A stretch of 64,000 nucleotides of DNA from Sporodiniella umbellata (lineage: Eukaryota > Mucoromycota > Mucoromycetes > Mucorales > Rhizopodaceae), in the NCBI GenBank assembly GCA_025677835.1, contig JAIXMR010000042.1:62001-126000 (forward strand), in the 5' to 3' direction. The position numbers were made by a program, and so were the translations under genes. A model generated the notes under the pieces. It did not search any database. It was not told the origin of the DNA and saw nothing but the letters and a program-made list of their open reading frames with translations. Positions within the stretch are counted from its first letter, which is position 1, and each line of letters begins with the position of its first letter. Positions 1 through 10,548 of the stretch are shown one piece after another.

Positions 1-333
1 TCCACCATTTTAATTTGAACAAAGAATGAACCAATAAATTAAAACAAATTGGCAATTTATTTTACTAAGTATTCCTTAGATAGCTTAACAGGCATACCCA
101 AATAATGCTACTAGAACGAACAGACGAAAGAAAGTTACGACACCAACGATCTCTGCAGAATTTGAAGAATTCAGAGCGTTCCTGCGATGAATGCAGAAGA
201 CCTCATGTATTTTTGTAGAAAAAGTATTAACAAAAGCTTTCCAGGAAGAAAAGAACTTGGCTGAGCTAACAAGCATCTGTTGAGCAAGGCAGTATAAAGA
301 GGATATGTGGGTATCGCTTTTATTGTAATGGTA
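1..333. other. Left edge, no supported gene
   Basis: The stretch holds the 3' flank of the phosphopantetheinyl transferase gene. On the minus strand 85..276 is open for 63 codons and ends in a hydrophobic segment (about 20 residues), so a small membrane protein cannot be excluded, but there is no homology I recognise and no supporting context. I do not call it. Confidence 0.4.
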
Positions 334-882
334 TTAGGAAAATGAAGGCTTTCCTTCAAGTACAACTTGAGCCATAGCGTAATTCCCGTCATGCGAAACA
401 GATACATGAGTCCTCTCAATCCCATATGTCTTGCTTTGGTCAATTATAAGTATTGGCTTACCTAGACAAAAAATTACTTCCTGTTTTTTTTTTTATTATT
501 ATTCACTACCCGCTTCTTTAGATACGGTTACTTGCTTCCATTCCAGCTTATGAACTGGGTACAGCGCTTTATATACTGCTTCTTTTATGCACCATCTAAA
601 AAAAAAAAAAGCAAAGCAAAGCAGAAACAAAAGAAGTTGAAGGCCAGAAAAGAATAGCAATGACGAAAAAAGTTTACAATGATAATGAGAAAAACTGTGG
701 TGCATTTGTCTTTGGAATCACCTTGTTGCCAAATACATGTTCTGCTCACTTTCCAACCGATTAAAATCGCTCAACTCGGCTTTACTCAATATTCTCTTTG
801 CCAATTTTTCACTACCTCTTCTCCTTAAAACTGCGTTCAGACGAGGCAAATGGAGAATGTCAACGCCGATGCCCAAAATCAT
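334..882 (-). CDS. PPT2: Holo-[acyl-carrier-protein] synthase (AcpS-type 4'-phosphopantetheinyl transferase)
   Basis: Transfers 4'-phosphopantetheine from CoA to a serine of acyl carrier protein. In fungi the short AcpS-type enzyme (Ppt2) serves the mitochondrial type II fatty acid system. Three exons read on the minus strand: 882..722, 595..510, 461..334, all GT-AG, giving 124 residues, normal for the family. The start reads M-I-L-G-I-G-V-D-I, with the Mg/CoA-binding aspartate of the GVDI motif. Exon 1/2 junction gives the ATRWCIKEAVYKAL helix with the second metal ligand Glu. Exon 3 gives THVSVSHDGNYAMAQVVLE, the typical C-terminal strand. The start is the only Met before the motif. It lies 46 bases downstream of the stop of the next minus-strand gene, so the two share a very short spacer. 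The gene name follows the yeast orthologue by inference; the enzyme class is clear from the motifs. Confidence 0.9.
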
Positions 883-928
883 TTATACTGTTCAGAAAAT
901 TTTAGTGAAGGAAAAAATTTTAATTTTG

Positions 929-2482
929 TCATGAGAGTGATAAACTAGAGCGGACTCTTTCATAGAAGCAACCATCGCATACTCGAGACCATTCACCTTT
1001 TTCATGCCCTTTGTTTTTGAAAAATAGACAAAGGCTATTACTACTATGGATATGACAAAAAGTACGCCCACAACTAGCGCGATCAGTTTAGATCATGAAG
1101 TATTTTTCTTACCAGCGACAATGATGTTTTCTTTGAAACCAGCCAAACTTCACCAGGCATTGTTTTTTTACTTTTCTGTGCTTATATTCGTCTTCTTCAC
1201 ATAATGAAAATTCACACTGGTCATTATCTGACCATTCGTCTCGCCCCTTATATCGAAAACGATCCGAAAGGCGGATTTTTCGGTCAAGATTGAATGAGTA
1301 TTTTAGGCAGATTATTTCTGACAGTTTGTTTTGAAAATATTTTTGAAAAGACTAGTGCATCATCAGCGCATATAAGCTCAAACATATATAATTACCTTGG
1401 GGAGTAAACCAGGTTCTGTTGTTACCGCTATGCCTGACACAGTGACGTCTTGTGTATATCCAAGTCGGTCATACACTTGGTTATCTATCTCTCCTGTACT
1501 TACCACATTTCCGAACCATTGGTTCATTTCCCATTTGAACTTTGTTATATCAAAAGCAATTTTAGTCTGCCAGTCAGGTGGAGTACAAACTTCTTCCGAA
1601 GTGCTTTCTTGTACAGTTGATGACGGAAAGCTAAGCAAGATAGTAACTTTGCTTAAAAGTTTCGATTGAACATCAAGAATATGGTCTAGTGTAGTATTTG
1701 TATGCTCTTTTAGTCTTATGACTTGTCCTTGAAGGCTCATCAATTCCACATCATTCATATGGCGATGGTTTACTAAAAGCGTAGCTAAGAGTTTCTCTTG
1801 CTGTTTCAAAAAAGACTCCTTCCACTTTGTCTCTTCGTCTTTACATTTTTCAGTTGAACTTTCCCAGTGTTGCTTGGGCTCAAATACGAGGTTTATATGT
1901 TCTGGACTATTCAAAGGTTCTATCCACTTTTGCTCTTCGGGAGAGAAATTTCTCCATTCGGTTTCTTTGCTTTGAGGTGACTCGACCCATTCTGTTTTTG
2001 ACCTTTGGGCAAATTTTTTGGTTAAAGGTGTATCTTCAATATCTGTGGCAGTAGTGGAGCTTGAACTGCTGCTTTTTATTTTCTGTTTAGAGCTAGTGGT
2101 ACTACTACTTGTTTCCTGAACTATCACATTTCGATCACATCCAGCACATATGTGTTTATATGTTTGCTCGCAGTTATGGTCATAAAGAGTCTAATAAAAA
2201 TAAATGTTCAGAAAAAAAGCTGAATTTTGTAAATATTACCTCCTCCGAAAGGCGTTTATAGCAATTTCCAAGAGGCTGAGGCTTTTCAGGGGATGAGAGC
2301 ACCTTTGCGGAATCGATAATAGACTTTCTTCTCATGTTATTAATCGAAGGTTTTTTGGAAATTGATTTCTTTGGTTCTTTCGCTACTTTTTTAGCTAGGC
2401 TCGAGGCAGTATTTCGAGAAAGCCTGCCCGTTGTGATGCTCTCAACAGGCTTTATGCTTTTTAAACGCTTAGAGGTAAGCAT
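929..2482 (-). CDS. FYVE-like zinc-finger protein with low-complexity N-terminus
   Basis: Four exons on the minus strand: 2482..2240, 2190..1396, 1351..1113, 1073..929; 473 residues. The C-terminal 90 residues form a FYVE-type finger, which in known proteins binds phosphatidylinositol 3-phosphate on endosomes. Visible elements are W386-S-D, the basic motif R-K-H-H-C-R (about 420-425), C-C-G (426-428), C432 and the final R-V-C-x-x-C pair (C458, C461). The first zinc ligands are irregular: C392 and C397 are four residues apart instead of two, and C411 stands where the second Cys normally precedes V-x-F. The N-terminal half is Lys/Ser-rich, has a separate C-x2-C near residue 100, and a Ser/Thr run, then a Glu/Lys-rich probable coiled coil. 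The orthologue is not known to me. The last intron splits the CCG motif and is needed to make the finger. Confidence 0.75.
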
Positions 2483-2928
2483 GGTTGTTAGGGTATCTTC
2501 AAACTTATAAAAAAGCTAATAGGGCTTAAAAAACAAAAATATTAAGAAAAAAAAAGAAAGAAAAAAGAAAAAAAAAAGGTGAAGCAAAAATGAATCCCTT
2601 TTTTCTGCACCGTTTGTTTTAATTTAAGAATTTCAATTTTCTTTTCTTTTGTTTTGTTTTGTTTAAAGGAAACAGAATAAGGGGAGAACAAGGAACTTGC
2701 TTTATTTTATATTGAAAACAACTTTTATTTTTATGCATTGCAATATGCACAGCCCTATGCAAAAATATATAAGAGAAAAACTTTTTGAGCAAGAATCTAA
2801 ATGATTAATTTATTTTAAATGTTGAACACTCTTCTTTAAATGACAATACCCCAAGAAAAATGTGGAGAGGGAACCCTCCTTAAAAAAAAAAACAGGTGAC
2901 ACAACAGCCACAGTAACAGCTTCTTGGA
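2483..2928. other. AT-rich spacer and promoter region of the FYVE-like gene
   Basis: Poly(A)-rich 446-base spacer (notably 2546-2578) between two minus-strand genes. It must hold the 3' end of the upstream gene and the promoter of the FYVE-like gene. No open frame or recognisable element beyond A and T tracts. Confidence 0.5.
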
Positions 2929-3612
2929 CTAAGTGTAAAGCAGACAAAGAGAATAGCTACCTACGAGGAACCAGAATAGAGCTTTGAGGTAAAAACTCAG
3001 CCTTTTTCGCTGTAAATATTCTATATTTTTTTTTAAAACGTCAAATCTTTTAACACCATCTTTCTCTTTTTCGTGTGCGATATTAAGCCTTGAATTCATT
3101 TGGTCTGGAAGAGCTAAAGCTTGTTGTAGCAAACAGATTCCTTCACTTAAAAACAGTTGCGACCAGCTTTTTCCAGAGTACATTTCTTCGTCCAAAGGTA
3201 GTATAACTTCCCAGCCATTTTTTATTTTTTCATCTAACTCTTGGGTCAGTTCCTGATATATGCTGATTTCATGCTGATTTATTTTAATTCGGCTCAGCTG
3301 AGTTTCAAAAAGGCTTTGTTCTCTTTTTGTGCTTTCTATTGTTTCGCCTATCAAGTCTAATACGAGGTGAGATATAGGCACCTCTTTTTTAACACTGAAC
3401 CATTCCTCAAGCAGTTTTTTTCTGGTATGCCACATATCGGAATTAAGTAAAGCTTTTTTTTCTGGCGGAATAGGAGCTACTGTAGGCTCAGTCTTCTTGG
3501 TGAATCCATCAGGTCCAATACTGCTTCCTTCAGCGTCGTACCACTTTTGGTTCTTTTTGAATCTTTTCACTTGATGAACCAGTTTTTCTACAAGTCTTTT
3601 CTGATCTAGCAT
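2929..3612 (-). CDS. Coiled-coil protein of unknown function with C-terminal hydrophobic tail
   Basis: A single open frame of 227 codons from an ATG at 3612. I do not recognise the family. The protein is charged and largely helical, with heptad-like stretches (about 85-130 and 180-205). The last 17 residues are hydrophobic (A-L-F-W-F-L-V-G), so it could be tail-anchored in an endomembrane. A GT-AG pair near the 3' end would give a 32-base intron and a longer tail; that is shorter than every secure intron here, so I keep the unspliced end. The gene lies upstream of the FYVE-like gene on the same strand and is divergent from the Zn2Cys6 regulator, with 1.2 kb between. Confidence 0.6.
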   Translation of the reverse strand: MLDQKRLVEKLVHQVKRFKKNQKWYDAEGSSIGPDGFTKKTEPTVAPIPPEKKALLNSDMWHTRKKLLEEWFSVKKEVPISHLVLDLIGETIESTKREQSLFETQLSRIKINQHEISIYQELTQELDEKIKNGWEVILPLDEEMYSGKSWSQLFLSEGICLLQQALALPDQMNSRLNIAHEKEKDGVKRFDVLKKNIEYLQRKRLSFYLKALFWFLVGSYSLCLLYT

Positions 3613-4803
3613 TAGCTTTTTGTTATTTTTTTCTTCTAGTTTTTCTGCTGGTTCTTTTCTTTAATAATAGCATTAACTTTGTTGATATTTATATTCCAAA
3701 AGAATTGTATCTCAGATATAATTGTAGAATAGGAAACAGTTCGTATGGTTCTAGTATTAGGGAATTCGTTTAATAGGCCAAGAATGTAAGAAAAACAAAA
3801 AAAAGGTTTTGGTGAGATACAATTGCGTACGGAACTTCAAATGGCTGTAACGATGCTGGCTGCTTTAAATTAGACGCTGGCTAAAACAGTTTTATATTCA
3901 ATTGTCCAAAGGATATACTATGCTGTTTGTCACTGTTTTCGTTTTTTAGAAAGAGTACTCAGATTGTATAAAAATGCCTGCGCTTAGTGAATAATCTGTA
4001 TGGACAAGTAGGTACAAAAAGAGAAATAAGATATGTGTGCTAGATTAGATCAATAAGCTTATTAGAATGCGAAGATCGACAGCGCTTTGTTTGTTTCTAA
4101 CAAGCCTAAGTGGGTGTTTATTGGCTTCTGAAAACTGTGTATGTCTAAAAACAACGCGAAAAGAACCAGCTATATATGAAGCAAGGGGCCTATCAACTAG
4201 CTGATTTTCAGGGTCAAATGTGGTCGATGCATCAATCTGGGAACACAAGAAAGTTGTACCATTCGTACAACCTTTAATAAAAAAAATGTAGTCTATAACC
4301 TAAGACGGCTTAGGATATCTACAAGCAGTTAACATTTGAATACTGCCATATAATATTGGGCGCTTATATAAATCAACATGTGTACTGTTTACTTCGGCTT
4401 AACAAAAATTGTTTTTTTTTTGATAAATGGACAGTCTAGCAAAAAACCAGAAATAACTACATTTTAATTTGTTGGCTAAAAATAAAGACCAGCGCAAAAG
4501 CTAGTGCCACACTTTTTAGTTGAAGCTCAAATTGTAATTGGGTACTTTTACAGGTGATATATTTTGTATAATATTGAAAACAACCGCCTTTGGTATATGG
4601 ACTTTAACATCTTTTGAGTATAACTGTTTGAAAACTAGTACAAAGAGTCAAACGGGTGTCCATTTTCTACTTTATTTTTTTTTTTTTAATAGTGTATTGC
4701 ACTAAAGCTTTGAAGCCCGTTTATTGGGGGTGTTTTTTTCCAAAAATACCAAGGATTGGATAGTGGAATAAAAAAGAAGAGCTCAAAACTTTTTTTCTTT
4801 ACA
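3613..4803. other. Intergenic region between divergent genes
   Basis: 1.2 kb, AT-rich. On the minus strand 4045..4248 is open for 67 codons with a reasonably protein-like composition, but it has no flanking exons I can join and no recognised similarity, so it is not called. The region should hold the promoters of both flanking genes; poly(T) at about 4676-4687 lies before the Zn2Cys6 gene. Confidence 0.4.
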
Positions 4804-6819
4804 ATGTCAGCCCCATCAAAGAAGAAGACAAGTTGCTTAAATTGTCGCTCTAAAAAGATAAAATGCAATAAAGGTGAACCATGTCAGCGTTGCGAATCGA
4901 AAAAGATTGAATGCATTTATACGAAGCCTGGTCAAGTCGGTCGTCCACCAAAGAATGCCGTAGTCAACAATTTCGTACGTACTCAGAATTCAGGCCAGTT
5001 TTGTCGAGAGTTTGTTTTTGAGAATTTGGTTACCCTCGACACTACAGCTGCTGCTCGTTATCTTAAAGGTTCTAAACTGCATGGACTAGAATACTATCTC
5101 AGTGCTCTTTTTAACAGTTTTAATGACCGAGTATGCAACAATCGGCAATTGACTAAAAGACGCTTGAGAAAGGCATTTAATGTACAAGTCAGTGATTTGG
5201 TCAACAATTTTTCATGGATGAGTGCCGATCTCTCAGAAATCATGGTTCAGCGGTTTAGTAAACTTAGATTGTCACAGTACTATTGTCATGATTTCATTTC
5301 CTATGTGGTCCAGGCAGACCCATCTTCTGCTTTTTTTAATTCAAGCACAAAGGAGCTTGTTCTCAGGAACCCTCTTAATTCTATTCCACCAGATCAAGCG
5401 TTGAGATTGATCGACTGCTTTTTTGTTGTTCATCCTTACTCTATTATTGTCAACAAAACTTGCCTTTTACAGGCATATTGGTCGGATACTGCAGATCCGC
5501 TTTTGCTTTCCGTTGTGTATGGTACTACATTGTTCATGTCCCAACTGCTCGAAGGCCAGCCTTTGGATATGTGGGATACAGCTAACTACGATAAAAGAAA
5601 CCCTTTTCTTGAATACGCACATTTTCTGCTTGCCGAAGCCTCTTCTGAAGTGACCTGTAGCCGATATCAAGCCGTAGTATTATTGGCAACATTTGAAGTG
5701 TCATTTGGATATGCCAAGAAGTCTATTTCTTTGTTTGCTTTATCCTACATGATTGTCGAACAGCTGGGGCTTGTAAATAACACATTGTCTGACACCGTCT
5801 CCCCTATAGAAAAAGAGCTGATACTGTGTACATTCTGGTCAGTAGTGCAGTGCACCGTTCGAGGCTGTATTGAGTGTAAGTACTTTGCTTGATATAATTG
5901 GTTTGAATATTCACTTGTTTTGAAAATCCTTGACTGTCAATTAGTGTCAGGTGTTTCACGGGATATACTGTACGAATCTAACTATGCTTTGCCGCCAATG
6001 AATGCATTGGAATCGCTCTCATATCGGCTTGACGTTCAAAACAATCACTGTAGATCCTTTAAGCATTATAATTATTTGGTGGAGTCATTTTATATACATA
6101 GTGTAATATCGCGGCTTGCATGTCGAGCGCTTTTAGCCTTTCGTTTAGATAAGGTCGAGAAAGAAATTGAAACGATATTAGGAAATTTCAACAAGTTCAT
6201 ACAGTCCGAAAAAAATATCCTTTCTGAATTTCAACTCATCAGTTTCGAGCTGCACTATGCTTTTTATAAAATGTGCTTCCAATTTTTGAGGAAGGCTAAA
6301 AAGGGCACCTATTTAGGTTCTGGTATCAGACTTCCTAAAGATTTAGATTTGTCGGACTCTGAAACAATTCATGGTATACATCAAGTAGCCCCAGTTGCAA
6401 TGGGAGTGGTTGATAAAATACTGGGCTTTTTGCACGGTCAAACAAACAGCCCATCTAACTTCTTGTCACGGTCAACACTAACATCGGTCATTGACGCCAC
6501 AATCAAAATTTTAATGTATTATTGTATACTACAACCCACATCGCCTGCATTACAGTATCTGGAAGCTCTAGAAACTGTGTTGTCCCATGATACTTTTTGG
6601 GAAGGGTGGGGGCCTGCCTCCTCACTAAATCAATACATCAAAGAGTTTCTAGCAAAAAATTCTCTGCAACAGATGACACAAACATCTTTTGACTGGCTGG
6701 ACTATACATCGCTTACAATAGACAACCCTTTATCACAGAGCCTCAACAGATCCAACTTTTGTATCGACTGGACACTTCCCATCAATGAGTTTGACACTCT
6801 TGAAACCCCATTTGTATAA
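4804..6819 (+). CDS. Zn2Cys6 (Gal4-type) transcription factor with fungal-specific regulatory domain
   Basis: DNA-binding nuclear regulator. Two exons, 4804..5875 and 5945..6819, joined by a GTAAGT...TTAG intron; 648 residues. The binuclear zinc cluster is complete at the N-terminus: C11, C14, C21, C27, C30, C37, with the basic stretch between (R-S-K-K-I-K). A G-R-P-P-K AT-hook-like motif follows at once. The rest is helical and has the layout of the fungal-specific transcription factor domain (middle homology region). An in-frame ATG 48 bases earlier (4756) would add a Lys-rich leader; I prefer 4804 because the zinc cluster then sits at the usual distance from the start. Target genes cannot be inferred. 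Its stop is 39 bases from the DUS2 stop on the other strand. Confidence 0.88.
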
Positions 6820-6858
6820 AAAACGACATTACCTTCTCAATTATTTATTAAATACACA

Positions 6859-8360
6859 TTAATTTGTCTTTTGCCTTTTTTCCAAAGAGCCATTGGCTTC
6901 ATCTTCTTTTTTCCTTTTATGCAAACTTTGGTCTGCAATATCTAACTTTTTATCTTGCAGTCTTGTGTCCTCTACATTTGACATCTGTCCATCTTTCTCT
7001 TCAGATGCTTTTTCTTTTGTCTCCACTCTCTTTTCTTCAACCTCTGAAAGCTTCAGCTTGTGCTCCTTTTGCACTCTATCGTAGTACTCTCTTAATCCAA
7101 GAACATCACTAAACTAACGTCAGCCAATGGTGTTTAAATGATATAAAAATATACATACCATAAGGCCTCTGTAGACTTGGCACGCTGCATGTTATTGTAA
7201 AGGTCTGATCGCGTATGGTCAGGGTTTTCAGTGTTCATACACAAGATACAGTACTTTGTATTCTTGAAAACATTATCCGTATCGATACACTACGGCCCTT
7301 GTCAGTACATTTTTTTTTTATCAGCAACTTACTTTTTTCATGTAATTATCAGCAGTTTCTGCAAAAGACAAGACTCCTTCTTTTCTAAAAGCAGAAGGGT
7401 GCATCTGAGCACCGCGGGCGATCATAGCAGAATCGGCACCTAACATAACCATGAGCTACTACATTCGACCTTTCTTTTTTCTTTACCAGTTAACGCTTTT
7501 ACTTTTTCTACATCAGCCCACTTTCTTACATCGCCATTTACAATCACAGGAATGTCCCGTACTGATTTAACGGCCTCGACGACCTCTTTTAATCTATCCC
7601 AATGTGCTTTTTCAGAAGATCTCATTTGCCTTGTTCGACAGTGTACAGTTAAAGCTTTAATTCCCGTCTGAGCAATCATCTTGACAAGCTTAATTGTATC
7701 TTCCTGAGTGCTTAAAAGGCGGATCTTGCAAGAGATTGGTACATTTGTGTTTTGAACTAAATTTTCCAAGATCTTTTGAAGTCGTTCCGGATCTGTTAGA
7801 AGAGCAGCGCCCATGCCACCGTGAACAGAAAATTTCTTTGGGCATCCACAATTGAGATCGATTCCAGCCACATCTTGTTCAACTGTCTTAGCAGCTTGTA
7901 GGGCAAGATCGGGGTCAGCAGTACCAAGTTGAAGTATGACCTTGCCCTTTTCATCGGGATGTGTGCTGTAAACCAAATTTTCTCCTTTGAAGTATTCTGT
8001 GGTGCCTGTGGCCTCTACTTTAAGCGATTAAATTTTGCTTTTTTTTCTTTGACATGTCATTACTGTTGTATTTTCGAACAGATCCGATGATTCTTTTATC
8101 CACTAATTCTTCAGTCCATACAAGATCTAAGAAATGTCAGCTTCTCGAAAACTTTTTCTAAATAGCAATCTGTACTTTACCTGCTCCATATTCAAGAGCT
8201 AATAATCTTGTTGGTAAAGTACCAATTCTCACCTAAATCCCGGTTAAGTATTTTTGGCATCGAAGACACTCTACATGATTCTCTTTATGATTTACTGTGG
8301 AAGAAGCTTTACCATTGGTGCAAGAACAACCTTGTTGGAGTAATCAACAGTACTTGCCAT
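6859..8360 (-). CDS. DUS2: tRNA-dihydrouridine(20) synthase (DUS2/Smm1)
   Basis: FMN-dependent enzyme that reduces uridine 20 of tRNA. Seven exons on the minus strand: 8360..8313, 8232..8181, 8126..8064, 8017..7487, 7439..7333, 7289..7159, 7108..6859; all phases close and give 393 residues. Family motifs: N-terminal VVLAPMVRIGTLPTRLLALE (FMN site, spanning the first intron), ADLVWTEELVDKR, the catalytic N-C-G-C-P loop (Cys113), C-K-I-R-L, T-V-H-C-R-T-R and I-V-N-G-D-V, then the helical domain with N-T-K-Y-C. The last 70 residues are a Lys/Glu-rich basic tail. There is no C-terminal double-stranded RNA-binding domain as in animal DUS2, as is usual for fungi. Convergent with the Zn2Cys6 factor and divergent from the peroxidase gene. 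Confidence 0.93.
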
Positions 8361-9262
8361 TTTTTTTTTTTAACAAAAGCAAAGTGACACACGAGGATTT
8401 TCATTTTCAATGGGATTATCTCAAATTGAAAACCAGATGCTTGATTAAAATCTGCTCTCTCAGTCTGTAAGCAGACAGTTTTTGTTCCTAAGTATATATT
8501 AGATATCAATTGAAACTTTAAACGATTTGAATTTCTTTGCTTTTGGTTCAGAATCTTATTACTAATTATAGTTTAACATTCGATGACCTGCTAGTCATCG
8601 CATTTTGTGTCATGTGTTTTTATGTTTACCTCTTATGTAATCTACGGTCTTTTTTTTTTTTTGCCTCATCTGCTTTGAAGCACTGTGGAAAAATAAAACG
8701 AGTCAAGGATGTCTGACACCATTATTTTTTTTAAAAAAAAAGAAAGCCACACAGTTATTCAGAGATCGATTGGCATCTCTGAAATTGATTCTTTACAAAT
8801 GCTGAAACCGTTTCGGCATGGTTTGATTTCTTTTAATCTATATCATAGTACTTTAAACAGCCGTTTTGATAAATTGAGCTGGGCCTTTCTTTTATTGATT
8901 CTATAATAAGCCTTTAATGGTTGACTGTATAAAAGATAAATAAATAGTAGCAGCCAAATAATAAAACCAAACAGCGGCAACATTTGAGGTAAGGATACAC
9001 AGCCGATTAGCATGTGTGCATCATCGTACAAGGACATATGAAATATGGGTCACTGAATGTAAATGCTATCAAGCGGCACTTTTTACGCCAAACTCAAAGC
9101 TCCACTCCTTTCCATTGTTACAGTCAAAATCACCTGGTGCAATCTGGTTGCACACCACAAAAGTTCGAAACCAAGTGCATATACATATATAAACCTATGA
9201 AACCCCTTATTTTTCTATTGTTATTCTTTTCTTTTTTCTTCCTATTAATCTTGAATCACTAA
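8361..9262. other. Divergent promoter region between DUS2 and the peroxidase
   Basis: 0.9 kb without a supported gene. It contains poly(T/A) tracts (8359-8371, 8650-8661, 8726-8741) and a TATA-like element at 9186-9193. Short frames here are AT-rich and look like chance. Confidence 0.5.
9186..9193 (+). promoter_or_regulatory. TATA-like element upstream of the peroxidase gene
   Basis: TATATAAA, 70 bases upstream of the ATG at 9263, followed by a pyrimidine-rich leader. Position and sequence fit a TATA box; this is inference from sequence only. Confidence 0.4.
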
Positions 9263-10246
9263 ATGGGAAAGAGCGTACCAAAAATAAGAAGTGTTCTAAA
9301 AAAATCGAGAATATCTTCCCTTATTTTAGGCTTATTAGTAACCGTAACGGTATTCGTTTTCCTTGCACTTGAAACCAAAAGCCGTAGCAAGCGTATTAGC
9401 TCTCCAGAAAAATGGTCTGAAATTATGAAAGACCACCCATATCAGTTTCACGATTCGTTTGCTCGCTCTCCTTGCCCTATGCTCAACACGTTGGCTAATC
9501 ACGGATTTATTTCTCGCGACGGCCGCAATATCAAGCCTGAGGAACTATATGATGTTTTATCGCTTCTTCGCTTTACACCTTCCCTAAGTGCAGGTTTTTT
9601 GGTGTATCTGTATAGTGTTTACCATGAAGCTGTTCCCGATAAATCTTTTTGGGCCTCACTTGGACCCAAAGATAGTATTGATTTGAATCAGCTTAGAGTG
9701 TACGGTGTATTTGAGCACGATGTATCCCTCACAAGACAAGACTCTGCTTTGTTTCCACACAACACTACAGTGCCCAATATAAAATGTATTATGCGTATGG
9801 TCCGTTTAGCTGAAACTAACAAGAATACACCCGACGAGGGCTATTTTACTTGGGAAAATGAAAGTACTGCAAGAAGACTGAGATGGCTAGAATCTATTAA
9901 AAACAATCAAGCCTATCACTATCCGTTTTTTACTCAGGTAGGACAAATACGCTTATATTTTTGTGTACATGACGACTGCATATGTAAATAGTTTAAAAAT
10001 AACTTTGGTATCTTCTAGTTTACTTCCAGCTTTGAATGTAGGATACTGCTTGATGTAATAGGCCGAGATGGAAGGCTTCGTATAGACCATCTCGTCTCTT
10101 TTCTATTACACGAAAAAATCCCTGACGATTGGTACCCACCTATCAAATCTTTTAACGGGTTTTCAGTCATATCAAATACCGTCAAATGCTGGTCTAGGCT
10201 TCGGTCAAATACAGCGTCATTGGATTTATTAAATGAGTTAGAATAA
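9263..10246 (+). CDS. Heme-thiolate peroxidase (chloroperoxidase/peroxygenase family), membrane-anchored
   Basis: Member of the Cys-ligated heme peroxidase family (chloroperoxidase and unspecific peroxygenases), which use H2O2 to oxidise or hydroxylate organic substrates. Two exons, 9263..9937 and 10019..10246, 300 residues. The proximal heme motif S-P-C-P-M-L-N-T-L-A-N-H-G is present with Cys71 as the thiolate ligand. The distal acid motif is E151-H152-D153 followed by S-L-T-R-Q-D. A basic N-terminus and a hydrophobic segment at about 18-36 suggest a signal anchor, so the domain would face the ER lumen or outside. One N-glycosylation sequon (N-T-T) lies after the EHD motif. The substrate cannot be read from the sequence. 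Convergent with the kinase gene downstream. Confidence 0.85.
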
Positions 10247-10548
10247 AAGGCGGTAAAAGCTCAAAATGACAAAAGATACTCGAATCGCTTTCGCTCCGAG
10301 TTTGACAAAAGGCCTATTTGGAGTTTTTCTGAAGACTTAGCTTTTGGTTTCAAAACCGAATTTGCTGGTACTTTTCTTTTTTATTGAATAAAATGGTTTA
10401 GAGTTTGTATAATTTTAAGTTCGTTTGTATGTGAATATGTGTATATATGGTGAGGAGTGAAAGTGTAGATGCGCGCATTTTTTTCTTTTTCTGCATTGGT
10501 TATTTCTTTTTAAATGTGAACAGTAATTTGCTGTCATTCTTTGGAACT
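10247..10548. other. 3' spacer between convergent genes
   Basis: 302 bases between the peroxidase stop and the kinase stop. T-rich, with no open frame of note. It must carry both 3' ends. Confidence 0.5.

Noticed and set aside
2890..2962. A 32-base intron at the 3' end of the coiled-coil protein gene
   Set aside because: Shorter than every secure intron in the window, and the unspliced end already closes the frame.
4045..4248. Minus-strand open frame of 67 codons with protein-like composition
   Set aside because: No recognisable similarity, no joinable exon on either side, and not near a plausible promoter.
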